From Chloroflexota bacterium (GTDB lineage Bacteria; Chloroflexota; Dehalococcoidia; Bin125): a stretch of 64,000 nt of DNA. The notes beneath the pieces are model-generated. The model was not told the origin of the DNA. It did no database searches and worked only from the letters and a program-made list of their open reading frames with translations. Shown one piece after another: positions 1 through 8,946 of this stretch (positions are counted from its first letter, which is position 1; each line of letters opens with the position of its first letter). Where the stretch lies: the NCBI GenBank assembly GCA_009838915.1, contig VXQT01000025.1, positions 1-64,000 on the forward strand, read 5' to 3'. The position numbers were made by a program, and so were the translations under genes.

Positions 1-420
1 TGCGCCGTAGTCACTTGACCTGCGCTACGCCACGCGCATGCACTGCTGAACGAAAACCAGTCCCCGAGGTAGTTGCGCACCTCGAGGCTCCCGTTCGTGC
101 CGCACGCCGCACTGTTCCATCCCCGAGGCAAATCGGGGACCGGCCCCAGGCTGTGCCTGAGACCGAGCGCAGTCATCTCTGCATGTCATCAGAACCACAC
201 ACGTACCCCTCGCGCCTCACCGGCTGCAGCAAGCAACCGACTCACGCGAGAGTTTCCCGCAGCCCCCCTTGATGTCTCGGAGCGGGCCTTGGCGACCCGT
301 TCCAGGGGGGATGCTGTGGACGCATCTCATCACTATGTCCCTTGTCAAGGCGCATCCCGAGGTCGGTCGCCCCGACGCGTTGCGGGGACGGTCGAACGAG
401 GGGTGCAAGAGCCAATGTTA

Positions 421-442
421 GACATCCGGCTCGTCGGATGTC
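421..442. other. Perfect 8-bp inverted repeat (possible operator or terminator-like hairpin)
   Basis: GACATCCG-gctcgt-CGGATGTC; a further acatccgg occurs about 20 nt downstream. Confidence 0.45.
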
Positions 443-500
443 AACAAGCGGTTTACACATCCGGCGTTGCGTGCGGGAGCGAAATCAGGGCTCCATTCGG

Positions 501-1328
501 CTAGAACCGGTCCTGGTAGGACCTCGCCAGCGACTCGGAGGGATCGGCCTGGATGCCGAGCGGCGGGATGGGGTAGCGCAGCCCGTTGCGCGAGAGCTTG
601 TCCAGGCCGTCGAGCAGCTTGGGCAAGTAGCGCGGCGGGATCGCCATCAGCAGCTCGTCGTCTTGGACGCCGCCGAATCGGCGCTCGGCGTAACAGGGAA
701 TGCTCAGCGACGGCTCGCCGGTGCGCAGCGCGCGACCCCAGCTATCGGCGCAGGCCGACTCGCCGACCGAGGCGAACTCGAACTTCTTGAAACCCGAGAA
801 CTGCAGCCCGTTGATCAGGATGATCATCTGTCCTGGCGTGCCGTAGAGCAGCACCACGTCGGGCGGATCGAGCCGGCCGGTTGCGATCGGCGAGAGCGCC
901 AGTGCGGCGTAACGGCCGTAAGGCAGCACGTCCATGGCCTGCTGATGGGCGATCGCGTCTTCGTCGGTCTCGAACCAGACGTTGGTCATGGTCGTGCGCA
1001 GACGCCACTCGCCGTCGTCCTCGTTCGGATGCAGGCCGACAGGGGCGCCGCATTGCGCACCGATCAGGTCGTCCATCGTCACACCGAGCGTGAAGTTGAG
1101 CCAACGCGCCTGCGCGACGAGCTGGTCGAGCGCGTACTTGGTCTGCGGCCGCCGCACCCGTTCGACGGCCAGCATCTCGTCGACGGTCTCGAACATCTTC
1201 ATCCCGACCGGCGTCGCGGTCAGGCGCAGGTAGCGCTGCAATCCGGCGACGATGCCGGGCCAGTCGTAGCTGTCGGGCTCGGGCGGCGCGTCGGGGGCGA
1301 CGCCGACGGTTGCTGTGGTCATGTTCAC
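501..1328 (-). CDS. DUF169-family protein
   Basis: 275-aa ORF; overall pattern (TPVGMKMFETVDEM...CGAPVGLHP...VVLLYGTPGQMIILINGLQF...IPCYAERRFGGVQDDELLMAIPP) resembles DUF169/ArCR proteins. Confidence 0.75.
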   Translation of the reverse strand: MNMTTATVGVAPDAPPEPDSYDWPGIVAGLQRYLRLTATPVGMKMFETVDEMLAVERVRRPQTKYALDQLVAQARWLNFTLGVTMDDLIGAQCGAPVGLHPNEDDGEWRLRTTMTNVWFETDEDAIAHQQAMDVLPYGRYAALALSPIATGRLDPPDVVLLYGTPGQMIILINGLQFSGFKKFEFASVGESACADSWGRALRTGEPSLSIPCYAERRFGGVQDDELLMAIPPRYLPKLLDGLDKLSRNGLRYPIPPLGIQADPSESLARSYQDRF

Positions 1329-1417
1329 TTCTCCATCGGTGCTCTGTCGGACTGAGTGGCATGGTACGCGGTACTTCGGAGTCTCCTACTCAGTCCCACA
1401 CTTGCGGGAGCACTGTT

Positions 1418-1466
1418 TCCCTCTCCCCCCGCTTCCGCGGGGGGAGATGCCGAAGGCAGAGGGGGG
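1418..1466. repeat. Palindromic repeat family A
   Basis: tccctctccccccgcttccgcggggggagatgccgaaggcagagggggg. Confidence 0.88.
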
Positions 1467-1530
1467 CAGCCCGTACCGCTCCCTATGATGGTGAGCAGTT
1501 GCCGCCACCGGACCGCGAGAGGATTCCCCC

Positions 1531-2754
1531 ATGCCAGCACTTGACGGAATGCGCGTCCTTGACATGACCCAATACGAGGCGGGAACCTCCTGCACCCAGG
1601 CGGTGGCCTGGCACGGCGCCGACGTGGTCAAGATCGAACAACCCGGGGTCGGAGATCCGGGGCGCGGCATCGCCTGGGGCGACGGCAAGGACTCGCCCTA
1701 CTTCATCAACTGGAACGCGAACAAGCGATCGGTCACGATCAACCTCCGCGAGGAACGCGGGCGGGCGCTGCTGTTCGAGATGCTGCCTCACTACGACGTC
1801 TTCGTCGAGAACTACGGCCCCGGAGTGATGGAGAAGCTGGGGCTGACCTACGAGGCGCTCAAGGAAGTTCATCCGAGCATCATCTATGCGCGGCTCAAGG
1901 GCTTCGGGTTGACCGGTCCCTACGCCGACGTGAAGTGCTTTGATCCGGTGGCGCAGAACGCGGCCGGCGCATTCTCGGTGACCGGCACCGAGGACGGACC
2001 GCCGATGAAGCCCGGCGCGTGCGTCGGCGACTCAGGCACCGGGATGCAGCTCGCCTTCGCGATCACGTCGGCCTACGTGCAGAAGCTGCGCACGGGCGAG
2101 GGGCAGCACATCGAGATCTCAATGCAGGAGGCGATGACCTACTACATGCGCACGCCGGTCGCGAACACGCCCGGCTCCGGCTGGGGTGAGATCGCCGCGG
2201 AGCGCCGCGGCAACGCCTGGGCCGGGCCCACGGACCTCTATCCCTGCAAACCGCTGCCCGGATCCAACGGCGCCAACGACTACCTCTACATGATCGCGCT
2301 GACGACGCGGATGTGGGACACGCTCTGCGCGGCGATGGATCGTCCCGATCTGACGGTCGATCCGCGCTTCTGCGACGAGGCGGCGCGGGTCGAGCACTCG
2401 GAGGAACTCAAGGCCGAGATTCGCGCCTGGACGATGCAGCACACCAAGTGGGAGGCGATGGACATCCTGGGCAGCGCCGGGGTGCCATGTTCGGCCACGC
2501 ACGACACTTACGACCTCTTCCACAACCCGCACTTCGAGGAGCGCGGATTCATCCAGGACATCGAGCATCCCCAGCACGGCCCGATTCGCCTGCTCGGCTG
2601 GGCGCCGATCATGGAGAAGAGCAGCGTGCCGATGAAGGCCGCGCCGCTGCTCGGCGAGCACACGCAGGAAGTGCTCTGCGATGACCTGGGCATCGCTGGC
2701 GCGGAGTTCTCCCGGCTGGAAGCCGAAGGCATTGTCAGCTCTTGCGGCGACTGA
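1531..2754 (+). CDS. CaiB/BaiF (class III) CoA-transferase family protein
   Basis: MPALDGMRVLDMTQYEAGTSCTQAVAWHGADVVKIEQPGVGDPGR... ; RSVTINLREERGRALLFEML; close paralogue of 5541-6773. Confidence 0.93.
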   Translation: MPALDGMRVLDMTQYEAGTSCTQAVAWHGADVVKIEQPGVGDPGRGIAWGDGKDSPYFINWNANKRSVTINLREERGRALLFEMLPHYDVFVENYGPGVMEKLGLTYEALKEVHPSIIYARLKGFGLTGPYADVKCFDPVAQNAAGAFSVTGTEDGPPMKPGACVGDSGTGMQLAFAITSAYVQKLRTGEGQHIEISMQEAMTYYMRTPVANTPGSGWGEIAAERRGNAWAGPTDLYPCKPLPGSNGANDYLYMIALTTRMWDTLCAAMDRPDLTVDPRFCDEAARVEHSEELKAEIRAWTMQHTKWEAMDILGSAGVPCSATHDTYDLFHNPHFEERGFIQDIEHPQHGPIRLLGWAPIMEKSSVPMKAAPLLGEHTQEVLCDDLGIAGAEFSRLEAEGIVSSCGD

Positions 2755-3044
2755 TGGTCCAGTTCGCTTGCGTGAAGACACAAAGCGAAGGTACATACAT
2801 ACTGTCGGTAGACATCACAGTTACAACACAATCATGTGGGCATCTGAGCAGTCCGGAGCAGCAGTAGTCCTACATTGAGCGCTCATGTACCATACGGCGA
2901 CTGCCCCGAACTGACCATTCGGTAGGCGAGACAACGAGAGCTCGACCTTGGGAGTAGTTATGCGCCGGTTACATCGATTGAGCCCCCTCCGTTCGAGACA
3001 ATTCGCAATCGCGATCGCGCTGTTGCTGACCTTAAAGCGCGGGA

Positions 3045-5399
3045 TTGACCAGCTTCTCGCTGCTCAACGACGCGCACGCGCATCCGGGTTCCGAAGACCC
3101 AACAGTCCGCGCGTCGGTGCTCAAGAGCGATGACGGGTCGGTCCGGGTCAGCGTGCAGACGCTGGGCGCCGACGGCGAATGGGGCGAGCGGCTGTTGCCG
3201 AACAGGCGCGTGGTCCCAACCGATGCGCCGACGGACACCTGGCTGCCCAGCTCGTCCGTCGACATCGCCGGCGGCGAGCCGGCGCCGCTCTTCTGTGTGG
3301 TCGCCCACGGCGCGCCCGACGACCGATTCTGGGTCAAGTTCCGCGCCTACCTGTTCCAGTCGGCAGCCTTGACCGACACTAACCTGCGATTTGAGACCCA
3401 CCTCGACGGCGCTGACCAGGCCGCAGCGCTCGAGCGCTGCCTCGCCGACGGTGCCGCGGTCGTCGCATCGACCCTGGCCAGTCCCGACGACGTCAAGGAG
3501 ACGTTGCTCAAGGCCAGGGAGATGGAAGTGCGCGTCGTCACATTCAATGCCGGCGTCGAGCACGCTGAAGACGTGGGCTCCCAGGTCCACATCGCGCTCA
3601 ACGACCGCGCAGCCGGTGAGCTGGCCGGACGCCAGTTCAACGAGCGCGGCATCAGTGGTCAGGTCGGCTGCCTGATCCACGAGCGGGACAATCTCAGCCT
3701 CGAACACCGCTGCGACGGTCTTGAAGCCACCTACGCAGGCGCCGGCGTCACGCGCATCCAGCTCGAAGAGGTCGCGTCGCATCGGCAACACGATCCCACC
3801 GCTCATGACCTCTTCATTCAAACGATTGCGAACGAGTTCATCGACCAGGGTCGGTCGCGGTACGACGCCGTGCTCACGCTCAGCGCGGACAGCATGGAGC
3901 ACGCCCTGCGCGCCGTTGAACGCCTGGAGGGCGGAGCCGGCGACCTGCGGCTCGCCTCGGTCGGCGCCTCTCGCGAAGACCTGGCCGCGTTCCCCGATGC
4001 GTTGCTCGAACAACATCTCGACGTGTTGATCAGCGACAGCGTCGACACCCAGGGATTCTTCGTCGCAAGCGCGATGCACCTGTCCCACAAACTGCACCAC
4101 GCGGTGTACATCAACCAGCCTCAGCTCTGGCTGGCTGATCCCTCGTTGGCCGGCATGGATACGGCCGGCGAGAATGCCCAGGCGGTTGCGGCCGCCTCCG
4201 CCTCGCTCGATCGGCTCATCGCTGAGTCCATGGTCAGCGACTCTGAGGACCACGCCGCGAACGTCCGCGTCGCCGCACTCAAGCGTGCAGATGGATCGAT
4301 CGTTTTCGCAATTCAGTCAATGGATGCTGACGGTGGTTGGAACCAACGGCAGTTGCCTCAACTGCGCGTCCTGGCCGCCGACGCGCCGAGCGGCATCTGG
4401 CATCTGAGTTCCGGAGTTGAACTTCCCGCTGAGGAAGAACCGGAGGGACCGCTCTTCTGCGTGGTCGCGCACGGTTCAAAGGCGGACCGCTACTGGCAGG
4501 TCGCGCGCGCCTACATGCACGTGTCCGCGCACCTGGCCGACGCCAACTACCGCTTCGAGTCGCATCTCGACGGCGCCGACCAGGCGGCCGCGATCGATCA
4601 GTGCAGCGCCGACGGCGCGGCCGTGATCGCCTCCACGCTCGCCGATCCCGACGCAGTCACCGACTCGCTGCTGGCCGCCAAGGCGGCGGGCGCTCGAATC
4701 GTCACATTCAACTCCGGCGCGAGCTTCGCCGCTGCCGCCGGCTCCGAGATTCACGTCGCCCTCGACGACCGCGAAGCGGGCGTCCGGGCCGCCCAGCGCA
4801 TCAGCGCGCTCGGCGTCAGCGGACCGATCGTCTGCGTCATGCACGAACAGGGCAACGTCGGGCTCGAGGAGCGCTGCGAAGGACTGGAAGCCACTTACCA
4901 GGGCGAGAGCGTGCGCCGGCTGCACCTGACCGAGGGCGCATCGGATGAAGAGGTCGTCGAAGAGCTGATCGCCAAGCTGACCGATCCCGAATGGGCCGAT
5001 GTCCAGATGGCGATGACGCTGAACGCCAACACGCTGTTCAACGCGCTGAAGGCCTTCGACCGGATCTACGCCGACAGCGGCCACACGATCCGAATCCTGC
5101 CGATCGGCTCGCACGTCGATCTCCGGCTCACCGATCTCGCAGCCAGGCAGCGCCATATGGCGTCGCTGTTCAACGACAGTGTCGAGTCGCAGGGCTTCCT
5201 CGTCCTGAGCGCGATGCTGTTCGTCCAGAACAGCCACACGCCGCCCGAGCTGATCGGCAGCCCGCAACTCTGGCTGGCCACGCCGTTCGCGCTCAACGCA
5301 TCGAGGGCGCAGCAGGATGTCGCGCGGACCCGAATGTTCGTGCAAACGCTCCTGCGCTACGTGGCCGAGGCGGCCGCCGACGACGAGGAAGGTCCTTAG
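3045..5399 (+). CDS. Tandem-duplicated periplasmic sugar-binding-like (Peripla_BP) protein; probable signal peptide lies upstream in another frame (from ATG 2960)
   Basis: Two homologous halves: LFCVVAHGAPDDRFW...FETHLDGADQAAALERCLADGAAVVASTLASPD and LFCVVAHGSKADRYW...FESHLDGADQAAAIDQCSADGAAVIASTLADPD; each ends with a PQLWLA motif. Confidence 0.8.
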   Translation: MTSFSLLNDAHAHPGSEDPTVRASVLKSDDGSVRVSVQTLGADGEWGERLLPNRRVVPTDAPTDTWLPSSSVDIAGGEPAPLFCVVAHGAPDDRFWVKFRAYLFQSAALTDTNLRFETHLDGADQAAALERCLADGAAVVASTLASPDDVKETLLKAREMEVRVVTFNAGVEHAEDVGSQVHIALNDRAAGELAGRQFNERGISGQVGCLIHERDNLSLEHRCDGLEATYAGAGVTRIQLEEVASHRQHDPTAHDLFIQTIANEFIDQGRSRYDAVLTLSADSMEHALRAVERLEGGAGDLRLASVGASREDLAAFPDALLEQHLDVLISDSVDTQGFFVASAMHLSHKLHHAVYINQPQLWLADPSLAGMDTAGENAQAVAAASASLDRLIAESMVSDSEDHAANVRVAALKRADGSIVFAIQSMDADGGWNQRQLPQLRVLAADAPSGIWHLSSGVELPAEEEPEGPLFCVVAHGSKADRYWQVARAYMHVSAHLADANYRFESHLDGADQAAAIDQCSADGAAVIASTLADPDAVTDSLLAAKAAGARIVTFNSGASFAAAAGSEIHVALDDREAGVRAAQRISALGVSGPIVCVMHEQGNVGLEERCEGLEATYQGESVRRLHLTEGASDEEVVEELIAKLTDPEWADVQMAMTLNANTLFNALKAFDRIYADSGHTIRILPIGSHVDLRLTDLAARQRHMASLFNDSVESQGFLVLSAMLFVQNSHTPPELIGSPQLWLATPFALNASRAQQDVARTRMFVQTLLRYVAEAAADDEEGP

Positions 5400-5401
5400 C
5401 G

Positions 5402-5457
5402 AGGGGAGCCCCCCTCTGCCTTCGGCATCTCCCCCCGCTGCGCGGGGGGAGAGGGGA
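5402..5457. repeat. Palindromic repeat family A
   Basis: aggggagcccccctctgccttcggcatctccccccgctgcgcggggggagagggga. Confidence 0.9.
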
Positions 5458-5540
5458 ACTAGGTGTGCGGCGTCCGCTGCCGTCCGACTAGTATGCAGGT
5501 GACTCATCGGCGCGCGCCGCGCCTGTAGGAGGACCTGACG

Positions 5541-6773
5541 ATGCCGGCACTTGATGGAATGCGGATCCTTGACATGACCCAGTACGAGGCGGGGACTTCG
5601 TGCACACAGGCGCTGGCCTGGCTGGGCGCGGACGTGGTCAAGGTCGAGCAGCCCGGCGTCGGCGACCCGGGACGCGGCGTGCGCACCGGGACGCTCAACT
5701 CCCCCTACTTCATCAATTGGAACTCCAACAAGCGCTCGGTCACGATCAACCTGCAGGACCCCAAGGGCCGCGAGCTGCTGTTGGAAATGCTGCCCCACTA
5801 CGACGTCTTCGTCGAGAACTACGGTCCCGGCGTGATGGAGCGGCTCAACCTGACCTACGACGTGATGAAAGAGGTCAACCCCTCGATCATCTACGCCCGA
5901 CTCAAGGGCTTCGGACTCTCCGGACCCTGGGCCGACTACAAGTGCTTCGACATGATCGCCCAGGCCGCGGCTGGCGCGTTCTCGGTCACCGGCGAGCCCG
6001 ACGGTCCGCCGATGCTGCCCGGCTCGACCGTGGGCGACTCAGGCACCGGCGTCGAACTGGCGCTCTCGATCACCGCCGCCTACGTGCAGAAGCAGCGCAC
6101 CGGCGAGGGCCAGTTCATCGAGATCACGATGCAGGAGGCGATGACCTACTTCATGCGCACGCGGATCGCGTACGCCGAGTGGGGCGAGAAGGTCGCGCCG
6201 CGCCGAGGCAACGCGGCCGGCGCGCCGACCGACCTCTACCCCTGCAAGTCGACGCCCGAGAGCGAGGCGCGCGGCGGCAACAACGACTGGGTCTACATCA
6301 TGGTCGTGACCAGCCGCATGTGGGACACACTCTGCGCCGCCATCGACCGTCCCGAGCTGCTGGTCGACCCGCGCTTCGAGGACATGTGGAAGCGCAACGA
6401 GAACGGCAAGGAGCTCTACGCCGAAATTTCGAAGTGGACCAAAACGCGGACCAAGTGGGAAGTGATGGAGGAGCTGGGCGCGGCCGGCGTGCCTTGCTCG
6501 GCGGTGCTCGACACCTACGACCTGTTCCACAACCCCCACTTCGAGGAGCGTGGCTTCGTCCACGACCTTGAGCACCCGGCCCACGGCAACATCCGCCTGC
6601 TCGGCTGGGCGCCGAAGATGTCCAAGAGCGACGTGCCGCTCGAGCGCGCCCCGCTGCTCGGCGAGCACACGGCCCAGGTCCTCTCCGACGACCTCGGCCT
6701 CTCCGCCGGAGACCTCCAGGAGATGGAAGCCACCGGCATCATCGGCGGCGAACCGGTCTTCCCCGCCAAGTAG
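5541..6773 (+). CDS. CaiB/BaiF CoA-transferase family protein
   Basis: MPALDGMRILDMTQYEAGTSCTQALAWLGADVVKVEQPGVGDPGRG; paralogue of 1531-2754. Confidence 0.93.
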   Translation: MPALDGMRILDMTQYEAGTSCTQALAWLGADVVKVEQPGVGDPGRGVRTGTLNSPYFINWNSNKRSVTINLQDPKGRELLLEMLPHYDVFVENYGPGVMERLNLTYDVMKEVNPSIIYARLKGFGLSGPWADYKCFDMIAQAAAGAFSVTGEPDGPPMLPGSTVGDSGTGVELALSITAAYVQKQRTGEGQFIEITMQEAMTYFMRTRIAYAEWGEKVAPRRGNAAGAPTDLYPCKSTPESEARGGNNDWVYIMVVTSRMWDTLCAAIDRPELLVDPRFEDMWKRNENGKELYAEISKWTKTRTKWEVMEELGAAGVPCSAVLDTYDLFHNPHFEERGFVHDLEHPAHGNIRLLGWAPKMSKSDVPLERAPLLGEHTAQVLSDDLGLSAGDLQEMEATGIIGGEPVFPAK

Positions 6774-6786
6774 CCCGCGTTCCCCG

Positions 6787-6932
6787 CTGCCCCCTGGGGG
6801 GAAGCTCCCGCGTAGCGGGTGAAGGGGGGAACGCCCCACGAACCGCGTGCGGCGAGCCCCCCTCTGTCCCCCCGCCTTCGCGGGGGCAGGCTCTACGGGA
6901 CATCTCCCCCCGCTCGCGCGGGGGGAGAGGGG
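6787..6932. repeat. Cluster of palindromic repeats (family A and variants)
   Basis: ctgccccctggggggaagctcccgcgtagcgggtgaaggggggaa ... agcccccctctgtccccccgccttcgcgggggcagg ... catctccccccgctcgcgcggggggagagggg. Confidence 0.88.
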
Positions 6933-6938
6933 AATCAG

Positions 6939-7442
6939 ATGCTCCAAGGCCTCCCGCCAATCCTCCCCGTTGGCCCCATCCGAGCCCTGATCCTCGGCTC
7001 CTTCCCCAGCGTCCAATCGCTGGAGCGGCAGCAGTACTACGCCCACCCGCAGAACTGGTTCTGGCGCGTGTTGCAGCATTGCGGCGTCGTTGACGACGCC
7101 GGCGCACCCTACGCGGAGCGGGTCGCGCAAGTCAGGGCCAGGCAGATCGCAATCTGGGACCTGTACGAGCGAGTGCGTCGCGAAGGCTCGGGCGACGACC
7201 AGATCCGCGACGCCGTCCCCAACCGGATCGGCGACTTGCTGGAGTCGAGGGACCCGTTCCCAATCCTGCTCAACGGCCGTCGGCTGAAAGAGTTCCGCCG
7301 AGCGTTCCCCGACATCGAGGCGGAGTTGATCGCGCTGCCCAGCACGAGTCCGCGCCCGCTGCATTGGAACACCGAGGCATCGAGGTCGGCGGCGATCGGC
7401 GAGTGGTACGCGGCACTCTCCATCAACGCTGAATCGGGATAG
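6939..7442 (+). CDS. DNA-deoxyinosine glycosylase / Mug-UDG superfamily protein
   Basis: MLQGLPPILPVGPIRALILGSFPSVQSLERQQYYAHPQNWFWRVL...; LILGSFPS and YAHPQNxFW motifs. The longer ORF start at 6819 runs through a palindromic repeat, so ATG 6939 is preferred. Confidence 0.85.
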   Translation: MLQGLPPILPVGPIRALILGSFPSVQSLERQQYYAHPQNWFWRVLQHCGVVDDAGAPYAERVAQVRARQIAIWDLYERVRREGSGDDQIRDAVPNRIGDLLESRDPFPILLNGRRLKEFRRAFPDIEAELIALPSTSPRPLHWNTEASRSAAIGEWYAALSINAESG

Positions 7443-7470
7443 GGTTGCCGGACGATCGGAGAGCGTCGCC

Positions 7471-7755
7471 ATGCCGATGTACGACCCGCCGCATCCCGGT
7501 GAGAACGTCTGGTACGAGTGCATCGAACCCTTAGGCATGGCCATTGCCGAAGCCGCTGACCAACTCGACATGGACCTGCGGCAGCTCGCCGCCATTGTGG
7601 ATGGTCGCGAGCCGATCACACTCAATGTCGCCCGACGCCTGAGCCTGGTCTTCGGCAGCACGACGGACTTCTGGCTGCGGCTGCAGGACTCCTACGACAA
7701 CGCGCCGGTTCGCAAGCAAGGCAAGGCCAACGAACGCATCCACGACGCAGGGTGA
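7471..7755 (+). CDS. higA: HigA-family XRE antitoxin, no adjacent HigB toxin
   Basis: PPHPGENVWYECIEPLGMAIAEAADQLDMDLRQLAAIVDGREPITLNVARRLSLVFGSTTDFWLRLQDSYD matches the HigA pattern. Confidence 0.85.
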   Translation: MPMYDPPHPGENVWYECIEPLGMAIAEAADQLDMDLRQLAAIVDGREPITLNVARRLSLVFGSTTDFWLRLQDSYDNAPVRKQGKANERIHDAG

Positions 7756-7860
7756 ATGGCAACGCACGATCTGTTGTCCATAGCACACCAGCTTCAAACT
7801 TCTGTGCTACTCTGGTGCACGACGCAACCCGGCAATCTAATCGCACAGAGGTAGTGCCAA

Positions 7861-8946
7861 ATGGCTGCACCAGACAACAAGAAACCGACCGCATTCGTCA
7901 TCATGCCCTTTACACCCGATCTTCAATCGGTGTTCGACAGCTTCTATCGCAAGACTCTCGAGGCCAACGGCATGGCCGTCCAACGAGCCGACAACAGCCA
8001 GAACTCTCAGGCCATCACGAAGGACATTGTGCTCTCGATAAGGGGCAGCGACTTGATCATCGCCGATCTAACGGATGCGAATGCCAATGTCTATTACGAG
8101 CTTGGGCTAGCTCACGCCATGAACAAGCCGGTAATCATGTTGGCCCAGGACGTCGACGACCTCAAGTTTGACCTAAGAGCCTATCGATGTCTCATCTACT
8201 CTACGCACTTCGAAGACATGGACGAAGCCCGCCAAGCGCTGTCTGAGCGGATTGCCTCCTTCCTCAACGGGTCACTACAATTCGGGTCACCTGTCAGTGA
8301 TGCACTTTCCACACCAGTAAACGTTCCGCCACGTCAAGTTGAATTGCCAGTTGGAGAGACGCCAGACGACGACGAACTTGGATCCGTCGACTACGCCATT
8401 CGGCTGGAAGAAGGTACAACCGCATTGGCATCTAGCATTGCGCGCTTCGGCGAGGAAACGAAGTCGTTTACAGGCGAGCTGCAGATGGCCAGCGCAGAGA
8501 TGCAAGAGAAAATGGCGCAACCTCAACAGATTTCCAACAGAGAACGTCGTCGAGTCTTTCGGTCGCTGGCTGAGAAGATGGAGGATTACGCCGGTTTCTT
8601 GGCGAGAGAAAACACTTGTTATGCTCAGGGCCTGGATCAAACTGAGTCAGCCCTTGACGGTCTGTTGAACGGTAGTGAAGCCTTGTCAGGTTCCGATTCC
8701 GCAGAAGTAAAACGACTCAGGGATGTACTGGCGGAAACAGAGAGATCGACCGTGGAGTTTGAGCAATCCATCAGTGGTGCTGCCGATTCAACGGAGGCGA
8801 TGCCTAGGGTTGAGAGGACTTTGAATCGCGCAAGAAATGAGACAGTTCGCCAACTGCACACCCTTGCTGAGTTTGCGAGTCGAACGGCGTCAGTGCTTGC
8901 CCGAGCTAGAAGAACTCTTGATGCGCGTCTTGAATCCGCACCTTAG
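7861..8946 (+). CDS. TIR-like / nucleoside 2-deoxyribosyltransferase-like N-terminal domain with helical C-terminal region
   Basis: TAFVIMPFTPDLQSVFDSFY...SDLIIADLTDANANVYYELGLAHAMNKPVIML; C-terminal ~200 aa Glu/Arg/Ala-rich, predicted helical by eye. Confidence 0.65.
   Translation: MAAPDNKKPTAFVIMPFTPDLQSVFDSFYRKTLEANGMAVQRADNSQNSQAITKDIVLSIRGSDLIIADLTDANANVYYELGLAHAMNKPVIMLAQDVDDLKFDLRAYRCLIYSTHFEDMDEARQALSERIASFLNGSLQFGSPVSDALSTPVNVPPRQVELPVGETPDDDELGSVDYAIRLEEGTTALASSIARFGEETKSFTGELQMASAEMQEKMAQPQQISNRERRRVFRSLAEKMEDYAGFLARENTCYAQGLDQTESALDGLLNGSEALSGSDSAEVKRLRDVLAETERSTVEFEQSISGAADSTEAMPRVERTLNRARNETVRQLHTLAEFASRTASVLARARRTLDARLESAP

Noticed and set aside
342-1355. 337-aa plus-strand ORF opposite the DUF169 gene
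   Set aside because: Composition (R/V/Q/H-rich) typical of antisense; DUF169 call on the minus strand is stronger.
2958-5798. Long minus-strand ORFs (431 and 440 aa) antisense to the tandem binding protein
   Set aside because: Shadow ORFs of GC-rich sequence; the second runs into the repeat and the next CaiB gene.
6039-7661. 540-aa minus-strand ORF across CaiB, repeat cluster, glycosylase and HigA
   Set aside because: Antisense to three recognisable genes and runs through palindromic repeats; no domain recognised.
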